Notes: a model not told the origin generated them from the sequence alone. A DNA stretch of 64,000 bases from Bugulina stolonifera (GCA_935421135.1 OW285188.1:1943001-2007000); one strand, 5' to 3'; counted from the stretch's first letter, positions 1 to 12,636 are shown. Translations and numbers: made by a program.

Positions 1-215
1 AATATGCATAGTACCAAGTTAATAATGTATATGAATGTGATTTTGCAAGTTTAGACAAGAGAAAGGAGACATACAGGAGAATTAGAAATTAAGTTGGTCA
101 ATCAATTTTACTATCAGGTTTAGATGAGATGCCAATACTACACACATGGGTTATAAAGTGTGCTGTCTCTGTGAGAGAAACCAACGTAATATTGTGGTGG
201 ATCAGTCTAACGTCA

Positions 216-312
216 GCTAGACCCGGACCCATGTGACAGTGAGTCCCGGACCCATGTGATAGTGAGTCCCGGACCCATGTGACAGTGAGTCCCGGACCCA
301 TGTGACAGTGCT
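216..312. repeat. Minisatellite, ~23-25-bp unit, 4 copies
   Basis: The unit is around CCCGGACCCATGTGACAGTG. It lies downstream of the kinase exon; no gene was recognised in 1-700. Confidence 0.9.
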
Positions 313-723
313 CTGGAGTAATTCCGTCTGACTATACTCACTGCATTTAGCAAGGCTTTGCAGTGGCAGCTACTGGCCAGTATTAATAGGTTGCAGGCGG
401 AACTAGACTGTTGAAAGTCGGCAACTCTGACTTAGCTGACAACACATAGAGCTGGTTCAGTAGCCTGGCTACTGCTAAACTAAGACACCAATATGTCTAC
501 TGCATTGTTGTATGTACTGATTAAATACAAGACAGACAAGATGAAGAGCCAGAGTCTATAGCAGAAGCCACAGCAGGAAGAGGTGGTGTCGTCACAAATC
601 ACATGGACATCTATTAGCTTCCATTGTTTATGTTGTGTAGGTTGTGAAATTCTGTACATACCTGCACCTAACTTACAAGTACATCACCTTCAACCCTACA
701 GCCAACAACAATGCTTCACTTAC

Positions 724-1251
724 CTGGCAGTTCCTGCTAAGGATCGGTTGGTCTGGAAGGGAATGTGCACATTCAAGGTGCTGTCTCTGTACTTCTTGCA
801 CAGACCCATGTCACAGAGATATACTATCGATGCCTTCTTATGCCGACCAACCAGGAAGTTCTCGGGCTTAATATCTCTGTGAATAAAGTCGTACTTGTGC
901 AATGACTCCAGTCTCGTAATCATTTGGATCGCCATAATGCAGACACCCTTTAGACTAAAGTTGTAGTTTTTAGCTGCATACAACTCTTCTATATTAGGTC
1001 CCAATAACTCCATCGCCAAGAAGTTGAAGTTTTTCTCCTTGCCGAAGTGACGAGCATGAGGAAACCCTTGTTCACTCCGCAGCATCTCGTACAGCTTAGC
1101 CTCAAAGTGAAGTTGTCTAAACCGCTGTTTCTCATTGTCTGTCCTCTCAATCTTTATACACATCGTTCCCTGAGCAGCCGGTTTCTTGACATGTACTCCA
1201 AGAAAGGCGACACAGAACGAACCTTTGCCCAGTTGCTTCAACAGTTTGTAC
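724..1251 (-). CDS. Casein kinase 1-like protein kinase, single exon of a larger gene (partial)
   Basis: The exon encodes about 176 residues of a CK1-family Ser/Thr kinase domain. It has a glycine loop (GKGSF), a CIKIE lysine motif, the family motif MELLGPNIEEL, a catalytic loop HRDIKPENF, and HIPFQTNRSLAGTA before the expected RYAS. The exon ends at a GTAAGT donor (complement of 719-723) in phase 2, exactly where the kinase domain should continue. I found no next exon down to position 1, so the C-lobe probably lies outside the window. The 5' end is taken at the TAG acceptor before 1251; a Met at 1265 could instead be the start. One oddity is that the Mg-binding DFG is DMG (CDMGLCKKY), so activity may be altered. 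It is CK1-like rather than tau-tubulin or VRK kinase because of LLGP and HIP(Y/F). The exact subfamily is not resolved. Confidence 0.85.
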
Positions 1252-2733
1252 CTACATGAAGACATTATGCCTGCATGTAGACATTGTACCTGCATGTAGA
1301 CACTGAATTTCAGTTTGTGACAGTTCGAAAATTTCAGTTAGAAACAGGACATTCTGAAAATGTTCAAACCCCAACCACACACAAACGTTTTCGGAACGTC
1401 ATGTGTCTAACTGACATTTTCGAAATGTCCCTTTACCGTAGACACTATACTTTCATGAAGATATTCTACAACTTGGTTTATTCATAACAAACAACAAACG
1501 TTGTGTGATAAATAGCCTGTAGGTGCACCTGTGAGCAATAAGGGGTCGGTCTGGATTGTCGAGGTTGAATGGATCCGTCATATCTATGTTTCTACGGCTA
1601 CTTGCACTAAAGTAAATAGATGACTTGTGGGGACTTTCCTCTTCATTGTGTGTTTTAGCATCATGAAAATTCATCGAGAATGAGAAATGCATCAAACAAT
1701 GTAAACAATTTACAACACTCAAGGAAAATTGCATCATTTTATAGAAATGATAATGTTGACATGTTTGAGTATTATCACTAGAGACATTGCACTAAATGGT
1801 CCCCATCTTCCAGTTGAATTCTTCTTTATTAGCATCATGATCTTATATCGGAAATTGTCCAATCTTATTTCAACTTTGTCAGATGGTTGTATCATTTACA
1901 CGTATAATAATCACCATACATTGCCATTTAGTATTTTTAAGTAATTGGTACACAGGCTATCCTTAGGTCAAAAGTAATACAGCAGCTACCATTGATAAAC
2001 ATGACCTAGTTGTACAATGAAGAGATAGTACATGTAAATGTAAACCTAATTATGCAGATTTAATAAGCCTGGAATGGTGTCTGTGAGATAGAGTCTACAC
2101 TAGGATATAGGATTTGAAGCCTAAGAAAGGAAGCAGTGCTGTGATTTGGTAATATTTCACTTCATAGTAGGGCAACATCGTCTCATAGTGGCCGAGATTT
2201 TGAAAGCAAATAAATATAATACATTATCTGTATGTTTGGAGCGTACCAAGAGCACAGGTTGACATTGAAAAGATATAAAACAGTAGGACGTTATGGTTGG
2301 TCATGACTGGTCATGACTAGTTATGCTACGCTCTATTATTAAGGTATATTCATGTTAGGGATTGGTGTTTCATGAAAATCAACAACAAAGATGGAGCATT
2401 TTTATAGTGTTGATTATTCTTTATTCTTGTTGCTGTAGGATAGAAAATGATATCTTCTCTGTAAAAATGGCTGAGGCAACCTTTCCATTGAGGTGCCTGC
2501 GACAAAATGTTTATGGGTTGATAAAACTACTATACAGCAGCTGAATATACTGCCTATGAGTGGCAGGTGGTAGTTAGGAATCAGTAGTGATAATTATAAG
2601 AGATTAGAAAGTAACAGGCTATTGGTTGACTGTGACCAGGTGCAGGCTATTGGTCGACTGTGACCAGGTGCAGGCTATTGGTTGACTCTGTGACCAGGTG
2701 CAGCTATTGGCCGATTCTGTGACCAGATGCAGG
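1252..2733. other. Intergenic between RNF10 3' end and the kinase
   Basis: AT-rich. Besides the MITE at 1320-1430 and the 19-bp acceptor repeats at 1252-1300, I see no gene. The RNF10 3' UTR lies in its upper part. Confidence 0.6.
1320..1430. mobile_element. ~110-bp palindromic MITE, copy 1
   Basis: The sequence folds on itself (TTTCAGTTAGAAACAGGACA ... GTCTAACTGACATTTTCGAA). It is the same element, in reverse complement, as 20314-20424. It sits upstream of the casein kinase exon. Confidence 0.8.
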
Positions 2734-2755
2734 CTATTGGTTGGATCTCTGACCA
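2625..2755. repeat. Minisatellite, ~30-bp unit
   Basis: The unit is around GCAGGCTATTGGTTGACT and CTGTGACCAGGT, about 4-5 copies. It runs across the stop codon of RNF10 (2734), so the final coding bases are inside a repeat copy. Confidence 0.8.
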
Positions 2756-5700
2756 GAGGTACTGAACAACATGACAGCTTTCTTTTTCTTCTTCTGTTTA
2801 CCCTTAGACTTTGCCTCTCCTGAAAATATACACCAGTCAGTACTAGAGATGGTCTCGAGGTGGTGATAGCCTATCAATAGCTCATATAGGCCTTGCACTG
2901 TGCATAGAGTAAGTGGATAGAGTAAGTGTATAGAGTAAGTGTATAGAGTAAGTGTATAGAGTAAGTGTATAGAGTAAGTGCACAGAGTAAGTGCACAGAG
3001 TAAGCGCATAGAGTAAGTGCATAGAGTAAGTGCATAGAGTAAGTGCATAAAGTAAGTGTATAGAGTAAGTGTATGACTGCACACACACCTGATGTGGACT
3101 CCTCCTTTTTGTAAGCAGTAGTAGCATTGAGCACCATCTGATCAAAGTCAGCACTAAACGACTGCTGAAAGGACGGGGCACTGACCAGCTCATCCTCCCC
3201 TCCTCCATTACTATCATTAGACGACTGATCACCAAGGGTTAACTCTGTTTGGGGCCCCTTGGAGCGCACATAGTTCCCACCAGTGGATATTCTGGGCCAT
3301 AGAGCCGGAGCACTAGACCCACTTGCCATCGCCTGTCAATCCAGGAACACACATGTCACATGACGAAATGATGCATGTCACATGACGAAATGATGCATGT
3401 CACATGACTAAATGATGTCACATAGTGACCAGTCAAGACTGTTCCGACTAACTCACCTGAGCAAATGAGTAGGGAGTAGTGAGGGGTATACCATTCTGTC
3501 TGCCAGGAGTAAGCGCTGCCTCGCCAAAAGAAGCAGAGTTAGCCTCTGACACCACATAGCCTGTGTCCACCTCCGACATCCCACCAGCTACACCAGCAGA
3601 TGCAGACGAGATGCTGTCTGGAAACTCTTTATCCGAACTGAGAGGTAAAGCCATATCAGGATCTACATATGACATATCAGGATCTACATGTAAATATGAC
3701 CAAGACCATAGCACTAACATTAGATTAGAGCACCCTGCACACGTACATTATATTGTACCATATAATAGATTCTTTGTCCATTTCATTTTCACATGTACAT
3801 ATTATATACTCCTACACTTAGAACTACTACATATACTCCTACACTTAGAACTACTACGTATACTCCTACACTTAGAACTACTACGTATACTCCTACACTT
3901 AGAACTACTACATATACTCCTACACTTAGAACTACTACATATACTCCTACACTTAGAACTGCTACGTATACTCCTACACTTAGAACTACTACGTATACTC
4001 CTACACTTAGAACTGCTACGTATACTCCTACACTTAGAACTACTACGTATACTCCTACACTTAGAACTGCTACGTATACTCCTACACTTAGAACTACTAC
4101 GTATACTCCTACACTTAGAACTACTACGTATACTCCTACACTTAGAACTACTACGTATACTCCTACACTTAGAACTATTACATGAGTATAAGTCATGATG
4201 TACTCCTATACCCCAGCGCCCCCTCTCTTCTTACATTTGCCCATCCTACAACGCTCCTCTGCCTGAATTCTACTGTGGTGCTTAGCCTCAGCCCTCTGCC
4301 GTCTGCTCCTTAGTCTCTTCCTGTTGGCCAGCTCCTCCCGGAAGTTGGCTAGACAGTTGGAGCTGACTATGGGAGGTCTGAGTGCCACCTCACACACCAT
4401 GAACTGGCTGTAGAGTGGCAAGTGGCTCAGGTACTTGAGTTTTCGCCTCAGTTCCTACAACAACGCGATGCGATGTAATGACAGTACTATAACTGTAGAA
4501 CTATCAAGGCCATGGTATATACCAAATAGTGCTAAACTGAGTGACATGACATACATTAGTATAATACAACCTGTGACCTGCTGACAGGTGCCCTGCTGAC
4601 CGGTGCCCTGCTGACCGGTGCCCTGCTGACAGGTGTCCTACTGACAGGTGTCCTACTGACCGGTGCCCTGCTGACAGGTGCCCTGCTGACAGGTGCCCTG
4701 CTGACAGGTGCCCTGCTGACAGGTGTCCTACTGACACTACTTACTGAAGTCATACTGTTCTCCTCACACTCCACTATGGTTACTGTCAAGGTAGTAGGTG
4801 CCATCTCCAGCGACTTGTAGTGAGCAGCTAGGATCCTGTTAACAGTAATACCATAATACATAACTTTATAACAGTAATACTACAATATGTAACATTATAA
4901 CAGTAATACCACAATATGTAACGCAACAACAGTAATACTATAATACATAACCTTATAACAGTAATACTACAATGTGTAACATTATAACAGTAACACTATA
5001 ATATATAAGGGAGAGTATGCACTTGCCTGGTGTTGACAGAGTGAAGATAAACATGCTGACCATCTGCTGCCTGGTAGAAGTAGTAAACTTCTGTTCTCTT
5101 AGAACCAGTAGACCGAGCCGGCTGAGTTCCTGTAGCTGGTAGAAGAAGGTTACAGGCCAATTGTTCAGTCTCGTGGCTATCACAGCTAGATGTAGAGCTC
5201 TCAGTCCTCATTCTACAACAGTGAGTATATAACTGTGAGCTAGTAGAGTATATCAGTGAGTGTATAACTGTGAGCTAGTAGAGTATATCAGTGAGTGTAT
5301 AACTGTGAGCTAGTAGAGTATATCAGTGAGTGTATAACTGTGAGCTAGTAGAGTATATCAGTGAGTGTATAACTGTGAGCTAGTAGAGTATATCAGTGAG
5401 TGTATAACTGTGAGCTAGTAGAGTATATCAGTGAGTGTATAACTGTGAGCTAGTAGAGTATATCAGTGAGTGTATAGCTGTGAGCTAGTAGAGTATATCA
5501 GTGAGTATATAACTGTGAGCTAGTAGAGTATAACAGTGAGTGTATAACTGTGAGCTAGTAGAGTATATCAGTGAGTGTATAACTGTGAGCTAGTAGAGTA
5601 TAACAGTGAGTGTATAACTGTGAGCTAGTAGAGTATATCAGTGAGTGTATAACTGTGAGCTAGTAGAGTATATCAGTGAGTGTATAACTGTGAGCTAGTA

Positions 5701-8700
5701 GAGTATATCAGTGAGTATATAACTGTGAGCTAGTAGAGTATAACAGTGAGTATATAACTGTGAGCTAGTAGAGTATATCAGTGAGTGTATAGCTGTGAGC
5801 TAGTAGAGTACAACAGTGAGTATATAACTGTGAGCTAGTAGAGTATAACAGTGAGTATATAACTGTGAGCTAGTAGAGTACAACAGTGAGTGTATAACTG
5901 TGAGCTAGTAGAGTATATCAGTGAGTGTATAGCTGTGAGCTAGTAGAGTACAACAGTGAGTATATAACTGTGAGCTAGTAGAGTATAACAGTGAGTGTAT
6001 AGCTGTGAGCTAGTAGAGTATATCAGTGAGTGTATAACTGTGAGCTAGTAGAGTATATCAGTGAGTGTATAGCTGTGAGCTAGTAGAGTATATCAGTGAG
6101 TGTATAACTGTGAGCTAGTAGAGTATAACAGTGAGTGTATAACTGTGAGCTAGTAGAGTATATCAGTGAGTGTATAACTGTGAGCTAGTAGAGTACTACA
6201 GTGAGTGTATAACTGTGAGCTAGTAGAGTATATCAGTGAGTGTATAGCTGTGAGCTAGTAGAGTATATCAGTGAGTGTATAACTGTGAGCTAGTAGAGTA
6301 TATCAGTGAGTGTATAACTGTGAGTTAGTAGAGTATATCAGTGAGTGTATAACTGTGAGCTAGTAGAGTACAACAGTGAGTGTATAACTGTGAGCTAGTA
6401 GAGTATATCAGTGAGTGTATAACTGTGAGCTAGTAGAGTACAACAGTGAGTGTATAACTGTGAGCTAGTAGAGTATATCAGTGAGTGTATAACTGTGAGC
6501 TAGTAGAGTACAACAGTGAGTGTATAACTGTGAGCTAGTAGAGTATATCAGTGAGTGTATAACTGTGAGCTAGTAGAGTATATCAGTGAGTGTATAGCTG
6601 TGAGCTAGTAGAGTATATCAGTGAGTGTATAACTGTGAGCTAGTAGAGTATATCAGTGAGTGTATAACTGTGAGTTAGTAGAGTATATCAGTGAGTGTAT
6701 AACTGTGAGCTAGTAGAGTATATCAGTGAGTGTATAGCTGTGAGTTAGTAGAGTATATCAGTGAGTATATAACTGTGAGCTAGTAGAGTATATCAGTGAG
6801 TGTATAACTGTGAGCTAGTAGAGTATATCAGTGAGTGTATAACTGTGAGCTAGTAGAGTATATCAGTGAGTGTATAGCTGTGAGCTAGTAGAGTATATCA
6901 GTGAGTATATAACTGTGAGCTAGTAGAGTATATCAGTGAGTATATAACTGTGAGCTAGTAGAGTATATCAGTGAGTGTATAACTGTGAGCTAGTAGAGTA
7001 TATCAGTGAGTGTATAGCTGTGAGTTAGTAAAGTCCACAGACACTACATTACTATCAAGGTGATATATTACCTCGAACTGGTAATACTGCCAGTGATAAC
7101 ATCGGAGGTCTCTGTAGCCTTAGGGGACTCGTCTGTAGCCTTAGATGACACACCTGTAGCCTTAGGTAGGTCATCTATAGATAATTTCACTTCCTGCTCA
7201 GGGAAATGTTTAGTATCAGGGGTGATGGATAACTCCTCGTCAAACGCATCAACATAGTTTATTGTCTTCAGCTGAAATACATAAACATAATTCTATACAG
7301 TATACATTAGCTTTCAGACTGTCGTTTATACCAACTACTAGCAGCGAGTGGCCAACGCTAACCAGAACTACATTATATAGTGACATGTTCCAGTGAGCGG
7401 TAGGGGTCAACGAGTTCAACAAGCTGAACTTTAAACTCCATCGCTAACTGACACGTGCCATCTATAGTATAGTAATAGTTAACACAATGTGGTTAGCGCC
7501 GCTCGTAGTTGGTATAAATGGCAGTCGGAAGGGGGTTTTAGGTTACACTACGGATTAAAAAATTCACATGTACCCGGTAGTACTAGCATATAGTAGCAGA
7601 AGCTAGCGTAGAAGATTATAATAGAACACAATAGATAGTTGAGTAGCCAGGAGTGAAGGGCCTGATGATGCAAACATGTACATGTAGTATACAAGCAGTA
7701 CACATACACTGTACATGTAGTATACAAGCTGTACACATACACTGTACATGTAATATACAAGCTGTACACATATACTGTACATGTAATATACAAGCTGTAC
7801 ACATATACTGTACATGTAATATACAAGCTGTACACATATACTGTACATGTAATATACAAGCTGTACACATACACTGTACATGTAATATACAAGCTGTACA
7901 CATACACTGTACATGTAATATACAAGCTGTACACATATACTGTACATGCGCAGCATCCTATTCTAATAAACAGTAATTCCATCATCAATGTGATATGCTG
8001 TGACAATCAGAGTATGTGAGTTGGAGAGGTTACTATTAAACCAACCAAGGCTTGTGACCATGAAGGCTGTCTATGCTGACGAGCCCTACATCTTTCGGCA
8101 ACAGAAAGATAAACAAACTAGATTAAGGTCACTTACATTGGGGTCTGATCTGACAGTTGGCACAGGTGTCTGTTGCACAGGTGCTACGCAGGTGCTAGCA
8201 GTTGCAGCTGAGCTCGGATATTGCATGACAGAACTCAGCTTCTGGGAGCGCTCCGTTAGCCTGTTTAGAGCAGCTTGTATATGCTGTGACTCCAGGGGCT
8301 ACAATAGTTAGGGATGGTGTACACATACGTACAGAGAAGGGGACGGAGTCAGACTACTGGACTAGTATAATACTACATGTACATGTATATACACAGCACA
8401 GTGAAACAGTGTATAACATTATCCGAGTGAAGACGTACCGTAGTGTCCTTTCTGTCCATCAGCTGCAGTAGTTCACGTCTCTCTCGACTAACAACTCTCT
8501 CAATATCCTCAGCTGTAGCTGATAGCAGCTTGCTGTACTTAACGTCATCAGCATCACCTGCAAGTCAACACTATATAATATTGAGAAGGTATATGCACTG
8601 GGACGGTAGACACAACGAGTAGCGTATTACAGACACGCTTTCTCATAAACATATAATCTACCAAATAACTGGGGAGGGGGGGGGGGGTAACTCACCCATC

Positions 8701-11169
8701 ACATCAAACAGTCGTCCAGAGCTAGCATCTTTCCAGGTGGAAGTTGGTCTAACATATAGAGCTTCTCTCTCCCTCTTCATCAGATAAAATGTTATCTCAT
8801 CTCCTACCTTGGGTTTTTTCACCCACTTGATTACGACACTATAAATAATACAAACAACAAATGTGCTCTACCATTATTCTAAGCACAAGTACAAGCTACA
8901 CCGTAAGTCACTACACACATACACACCAGAGAGACACATACACACGTGAACAGCAGAGAGACAGATACAGACATACACACCAGAGAGACAGATACAGACA
9001 TGATACGGGTACCTCTTGAGGTCCTTATCCTCAACACTGTCGGAGCACACGGGGCACTTGGCCCACGATTTCTCACTGTAGGATAGACAGCATAGCATGC
9101 ATGGCCAACAGTATATGTGAGCACACTTTGTTATCTTGGCTGCCACAGGACGCTCCAGACAGATGGGACAAGAAGCTACTTGCTCCTCATTGTTCATTAT
9201 CTGCAAGTAGTCACACTCCAGTAGTCATGACAGAGTGTATGTAGTGTATAACTAGTAGTTATGACAGAGTGTATGTAGTGTATTAATAGTAGTCATAACA
9301 GAGTGTATGTAGTGTATAACTAGTAGTCATGACAGAGCGTATGTAGTGTATACTCACCACCTCCTCTATATCTTCCCACTTCACCATACTATCGCAATCA
9401 GTCAAGTACTCCAGGTACTCCAGCTCTGCCACAGGTTTGCGAACCACAAACTGACAGTGTGCCTGGAGAAACTGCTCCTTGGTGTGTATAGGCTGCCTCT
9501 TAGAACGAGTTCTTCTATAAGGTAACCCATGACTTCCACTGCTACCACCACTTTGACTGCGCACAGGGGAGTACGTGAAGTTAAGAAGATGACTAGCATC
9601 TGCTCCATGACGGGAAGTCTTTTCACTTCCCGGTTTGCAAGCTTGTTGCGGAAATTGGCCCTGAAGTTTACCAGCTCTGCTCACCTGCAATAGCGTAGAT
9701 TACGGAATAAATGCAGTGTTAATATATGGCAGCAACACACAAAAGGAATAAAGTTTGCCTTATATAGTCTATACCTCATTACTCTGCTGATTAGATGAAG
9801 TTCTTCTTTGATAGCCTTTACTTCCTCCACGGCCACCGTGTCCACCACTAGCACCAGTTCTATTATGTCCATCTCGATCACTGCAAAGCCCATGTTGATG
9901 CTTTCCTACATTTTAGAGATTATATGATATAGCCCTGATATAGTACATCGCTGTTTACAATGTTTATAAGCCTATTCATGATATTGGTCACCCCCTACAA
10001 TAACTAACAAGAGTTGAAAATGAGCTTATCATGCCATAGCATTATGCTTATGAATTGCACCTATCTGTTTAGGAAGGAATAATGAACTACTTGTGGTTAG
10101 TTGGCAAGCTGCTAGGTTCTTGCTGGTTAAAGAAAAGTAGTATTATTACTTGGATTGTACCCCTGAAATTCCAAATGTTTATAAGATAGTAGGCTAAGCA
10201 ATTATCATTGATTGGCCAACACTTTGATATACTATTGGGTGCCTATATCTCCTACAAGCTATGTCATTACATGCACACTAATATTTATATTGAATAAACT
10301 ATCTCCCCATATCGCTAAACAGCCAGCATATCAAGTAAATAGATTTGGCAACCAATGAGCATACCAGGTACAAATTCAACGAAGACAAGGCTCGCCAATA
10401 CCGGGCTAAACTTTTGAGCATGTAAAATCTCTGTGCTTGCTACAAAAATGGTGATACTGCGACCACTAATCAATATACTCATTGAAGCAATTTCAAATTA
10501 CATAAGAGAGAAAGACCTAGAAAGTTTGAGCACTGAAATTTCTATACAAAATTCGAAATTATTTCAGTTTTTGATGGATGGTCGGCGCAATTGGATTAGA
10601 GGCGTTGCCAGTTTCATAGCAAGTTCAGAAAGTTTGCCTGATACCAAAGCAGATGATACGTCTTGCCATAGACCTAGTGTGCAGCCGACAACTTTAAAAG
10701 TGTACCGACAGTTATTTTTTCTTGAACAATATGATTTAGCTGTTTATGCTCATTCAAAACCTATCTGACTACATTAGGTTTAAGTTTAAGTTAAGTGATA
10801 TAGGGTGTTTTTGGGCATTAAGATTATGATTATTTGGTAAAGTTGCTAACTTTGACCTGGTGTTGTCAAATAAGTTAACACCAATTTAATTTCACCAAAG
10901 TCTAAAGCTTATGTGATTCTGAAACTGAATAAGCATAAAATATTTGAGTCGGATTGTGTAAGAAAAAGACCAAGTGTCAGTACACCACTAAGCTACCCTA
11001 TGACAGATTTGGTAGTAGAACACGTACCTCTCCCCTTAGGTTTACCAACATCAGACTGGGTATTGCGGTTAGAAAACTGTGAGTTACCGGAAGAACTAAA
11101 TTTCGGTAATGGTTGAGGTGGAACTTGAGAAAAGGTGGTTTGATTGCGACTTGAAAATTTCTTCTCCAT
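2734..11169 (-). CDS. RNF10: RING finger protein 10 (RNF10), E3 ubiquitin ligase, 14 exons
   Basis: Family role: RNF10 is a RING E3 ligase that ubiquitylates 40S ribosomal proteins in translation quality control. Exons (complement): 11169-11028, 9905-9775, 9684-9358, 9200-9013, 8838-8696, 8557-8439, 8298-8137, 7271-7072, 5212-5027, 4835-4745, 4454-4235, 3662-3457, 3332-3089, 2819-2734. They total 2445 nt, or 814 aa plus stop, close to the vertebrate protein (about 811). All phases match. Residues 211-252 form a C3HC4 RING (CPIC, CAH, CWPC, CPVC). Other family blocks are KEQFLQAHCQFVV before the RING, VGDEITFYLMKRE, VYYFYQAADGQHVYLH, YLSHLPLYSQFMVCEVAL followed by a basic helix, and a C-terminal KQKKKKKAVMLFSTS. 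The N-terminus is low complexity and rich in S, G and N. The exon 9 donor is GCAAGT, a GC-AG intron. Exon 12 has a second in-frame acceptor 21 nt upstream (3683). Large minisatellites fill the introns. Confidence 0.95.
2895..3075. repeat. 12-bp minisatellite in RNF10 intron 13
   Basis: The unit is AGAGTAAGTGTAT-like, period about 12, roughly 14 copies. It begins 14 bp inside the intron from the exon 13 donor. Confidence 0.9.
3340..3420. repeat. 24-bp minisatellite in RNF10 intron 12
   Basis: CATGTCACATGACGAAATGA repeats about three times next to the exon 13 acceptor. Confidence 0.8.
3805..4182. repeat. 27-bp minisatellite in RNF10 intron 11, ~14 copies
   Basis: The unit begins ACTCCTACACTTAGAACTAC and ends TACGTAT. 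Period 27 leaves frames open on both strands, producing spurious repeat ORFs. Confidence 0.95.
4568..4736. repeat. 15-bp minisatellite in RNF10 intron 10, ~11 copies
   Basis: The unit is GCTGACAGGTGCCCT with GTCCTACT variants. It begins a few bases after the exon 10 donor (4744). Confidence 0.95.
4855..5005. repeat. ~30-bp minisatellite in RNF10 intron 9
   Basis: ACAGTAATACTACAATATGT-type units, about five copies, lie between exons 9 and 10. Confidence 0.85.
5215..7030. repeat. 1.8-kb satellite array, 35-bp unit, ~51 copies
   Basis: The unit begins GTGAGTGTATAACTGTGAGC and continues TAGTAGAGTATATCA. Copies differ at a few positions (AACTG/AGCTG; TATCA/AACA/CAACA/CTACA). It fills RNF10 intron 8 and starts a few bases before the exon 9 acceptor at 5213-5215, with variants resembling that acceptor. 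Confidence 0.97.
7675..7950. repeat. 33-bp minisatellite in RNF10 intron 7, ~8 copies
   Basis: The unit begins TGTACATGTAATATACAAGC and ends TGTACACATATAC. It gives spurious open frames in several phases. Confidence 0.95.
9215..9350. repeat. ~40-bp minisatellite in RNF10 intron 3
   Basis: AGTAGTCATGACAGAGTGTA plus TGTAGTGTAT units, about 3.5 copies, ending at the exon 3 donor. Confidence 0.85.
10433..10768 (+). other. Unassigned 111-codon open frame in RNF10 intron 1
   Basis: The frame begins MLATKMVILRPLINILIEAI and contains a mixed-composition stretch (NYIREKDLESLSTEISIQNS) unlike the minisatellite frames nearby. It resembles no family I recognise. It lies just before dispersed repeat copy A, so it may be a transposon remnant. 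Not called as a gene. Confidence 0.25.
10803..10985 (+). repeat. Dispersed repeat fragment, copy A
   Basis: It shares ordered blocks with 62062-62250: GCTAACTTTGACCTGG, TCAAATAAGTTAACA, ATTCTGAA...GAGCATAAAA-like, TTGTGTAAGAAAA and GTCAGTACACC. It lies in RNF10 intron 1. No termini were recognised. Confidence 0.7.
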
Positions 11170-12636
11170 GGTTTCTTCCGCCGTCTTTAACTGACTCTAA
11201 GGTCCAGGAGGACCTTTTTGTTTGGCAGTACCTAACGCAAACACTTGACGAAGCAAGAGTGCTTGAGTAGCTTTGTCGGAATATCATTTTTTTAAAAAGC
11301 CATGATTGCTACCAACAAATAAAAGATATAAAATCAGATTTCTCCGACTTTATGCTGAGACAGGAATTGGAGTATTAAACTTTAAAAGAAAAGATTTTGT
11401 AGCAGACTGGATCAGTTAGAAGATCCAGTCAATGACCAGCGTTCACACTAGCAAAACTTTAGATTTTGTACAACATCCACTACGTTCAGCTGCTTGGTGT
11501 GCAACTAAACGCCAATACTAAAATGGCAACTTCATACAGCCTGTGATCACACGCAATTGTGATCAAAGTTGCTCAGCAATTGTAGAATATATTATACTAC
11601 AGATGCCCTTTTACGAAGGGCCACATCACTCACAGATCACATGCTATTCTATTATCCAGGATACGTGATTACATAACGAAATCCTCAAGATTACGAATGA
11701 GGGAACACAACTCCGGGTCCTGCATAGTACACGCATGTAGTAGTTACTGATCAGCAAAATATTCTCAATAAAATAGCAATGGGTCAATATTGAGCTAATT
11801 ATTGTAAAGGTAAGGTAACATCAATTCTACTTCTAGAGAGGCAGGCTCATCAGTGGTCATAGCAAGAATTCAACAATCATATTATTATCCTTATAGCTGC
11901 TGTCATAAATATTATTATACATGTACATGTACAATAATAGAGTATTACCGTATTATTAGACTATTATGCTTGGAGCTCGTATCCTATCAAGATCTATATA
12001 ACAACACCATGTACCATTAGGTTTATAAAATATCTTTGTATTTAATTCCTTATAGCAAGGTAACAATACAATAAAATACGATACACATACAGCATGGAAT
12101 GTATCATAATTCAATGAAGATGATCGCGTAGATGATGATATAATAAAAATATGTACACAACAAAAATATAGTATTCTGTTAGCACTTGGAAATACGATAG
12201 TATCATAACATAATATTCAATTGGTTGTGTCTTATTGGTTGAGCATACCGTATTATATACTTGAGGTACTACAATATACATATTATACATGTACATTGTA
12301 GGAGAGTGATAAGTAGTTGAAGTTGCCCTCTCTGTACACAACATGAGAACACACCTTCTAGTCATGTTTAGCCAGTATCAATACATTGAAACTTCATTTC
12401 ATAGAACTAATAACATAAAATGTCGTGTGCATACCATACAATATACGAGTAGTATCCACAGTTCTTCGCATTATCGTCACAGCAGTGCATTGCAGTAATG
12501 TGCAATGAGTAAAACACAAATCATTGTTGTACCACAACACTGCATCTACTCACTCAAAGTGCGTAATATAGACTGTTAGTAATTCTCTATAACATACAAG
12601 TATTATTATATTACGTAGTATAAGCAGGGGAGATAA
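11170..12636. other. Intergenic between RNF10 5' end and SEC14L 3' end
   Basis: It should hold the RNF10 promoter/5' UTR and SEC14L 3' UTR. No other gene or clear repeat was recognised; only short unrecognised frames. Confidence 0.6.

Noticed and set aside
3563..4198. Long overlapping frames on both strands (211 and 135 codons)
   Set aside because: They are open only because the 27-bp minisatellite has a period divisible by three; real RNF10 exons flank them.
7060..7257. 65-codon plus-strand frame
   Set aside because: Antisense of RNF10 exon 8.
7548..8006. Repeat-rich membrane-like frames (Tyr/Cys/Val)
   Set aside because: They come from the 33-bp intronic minisatellite, open in several frames on both strands.
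8000..8311. 103-codon plus-strand frame
   Set aside because: Antisense shadow of RNF10 exon 7 (8137-8298).
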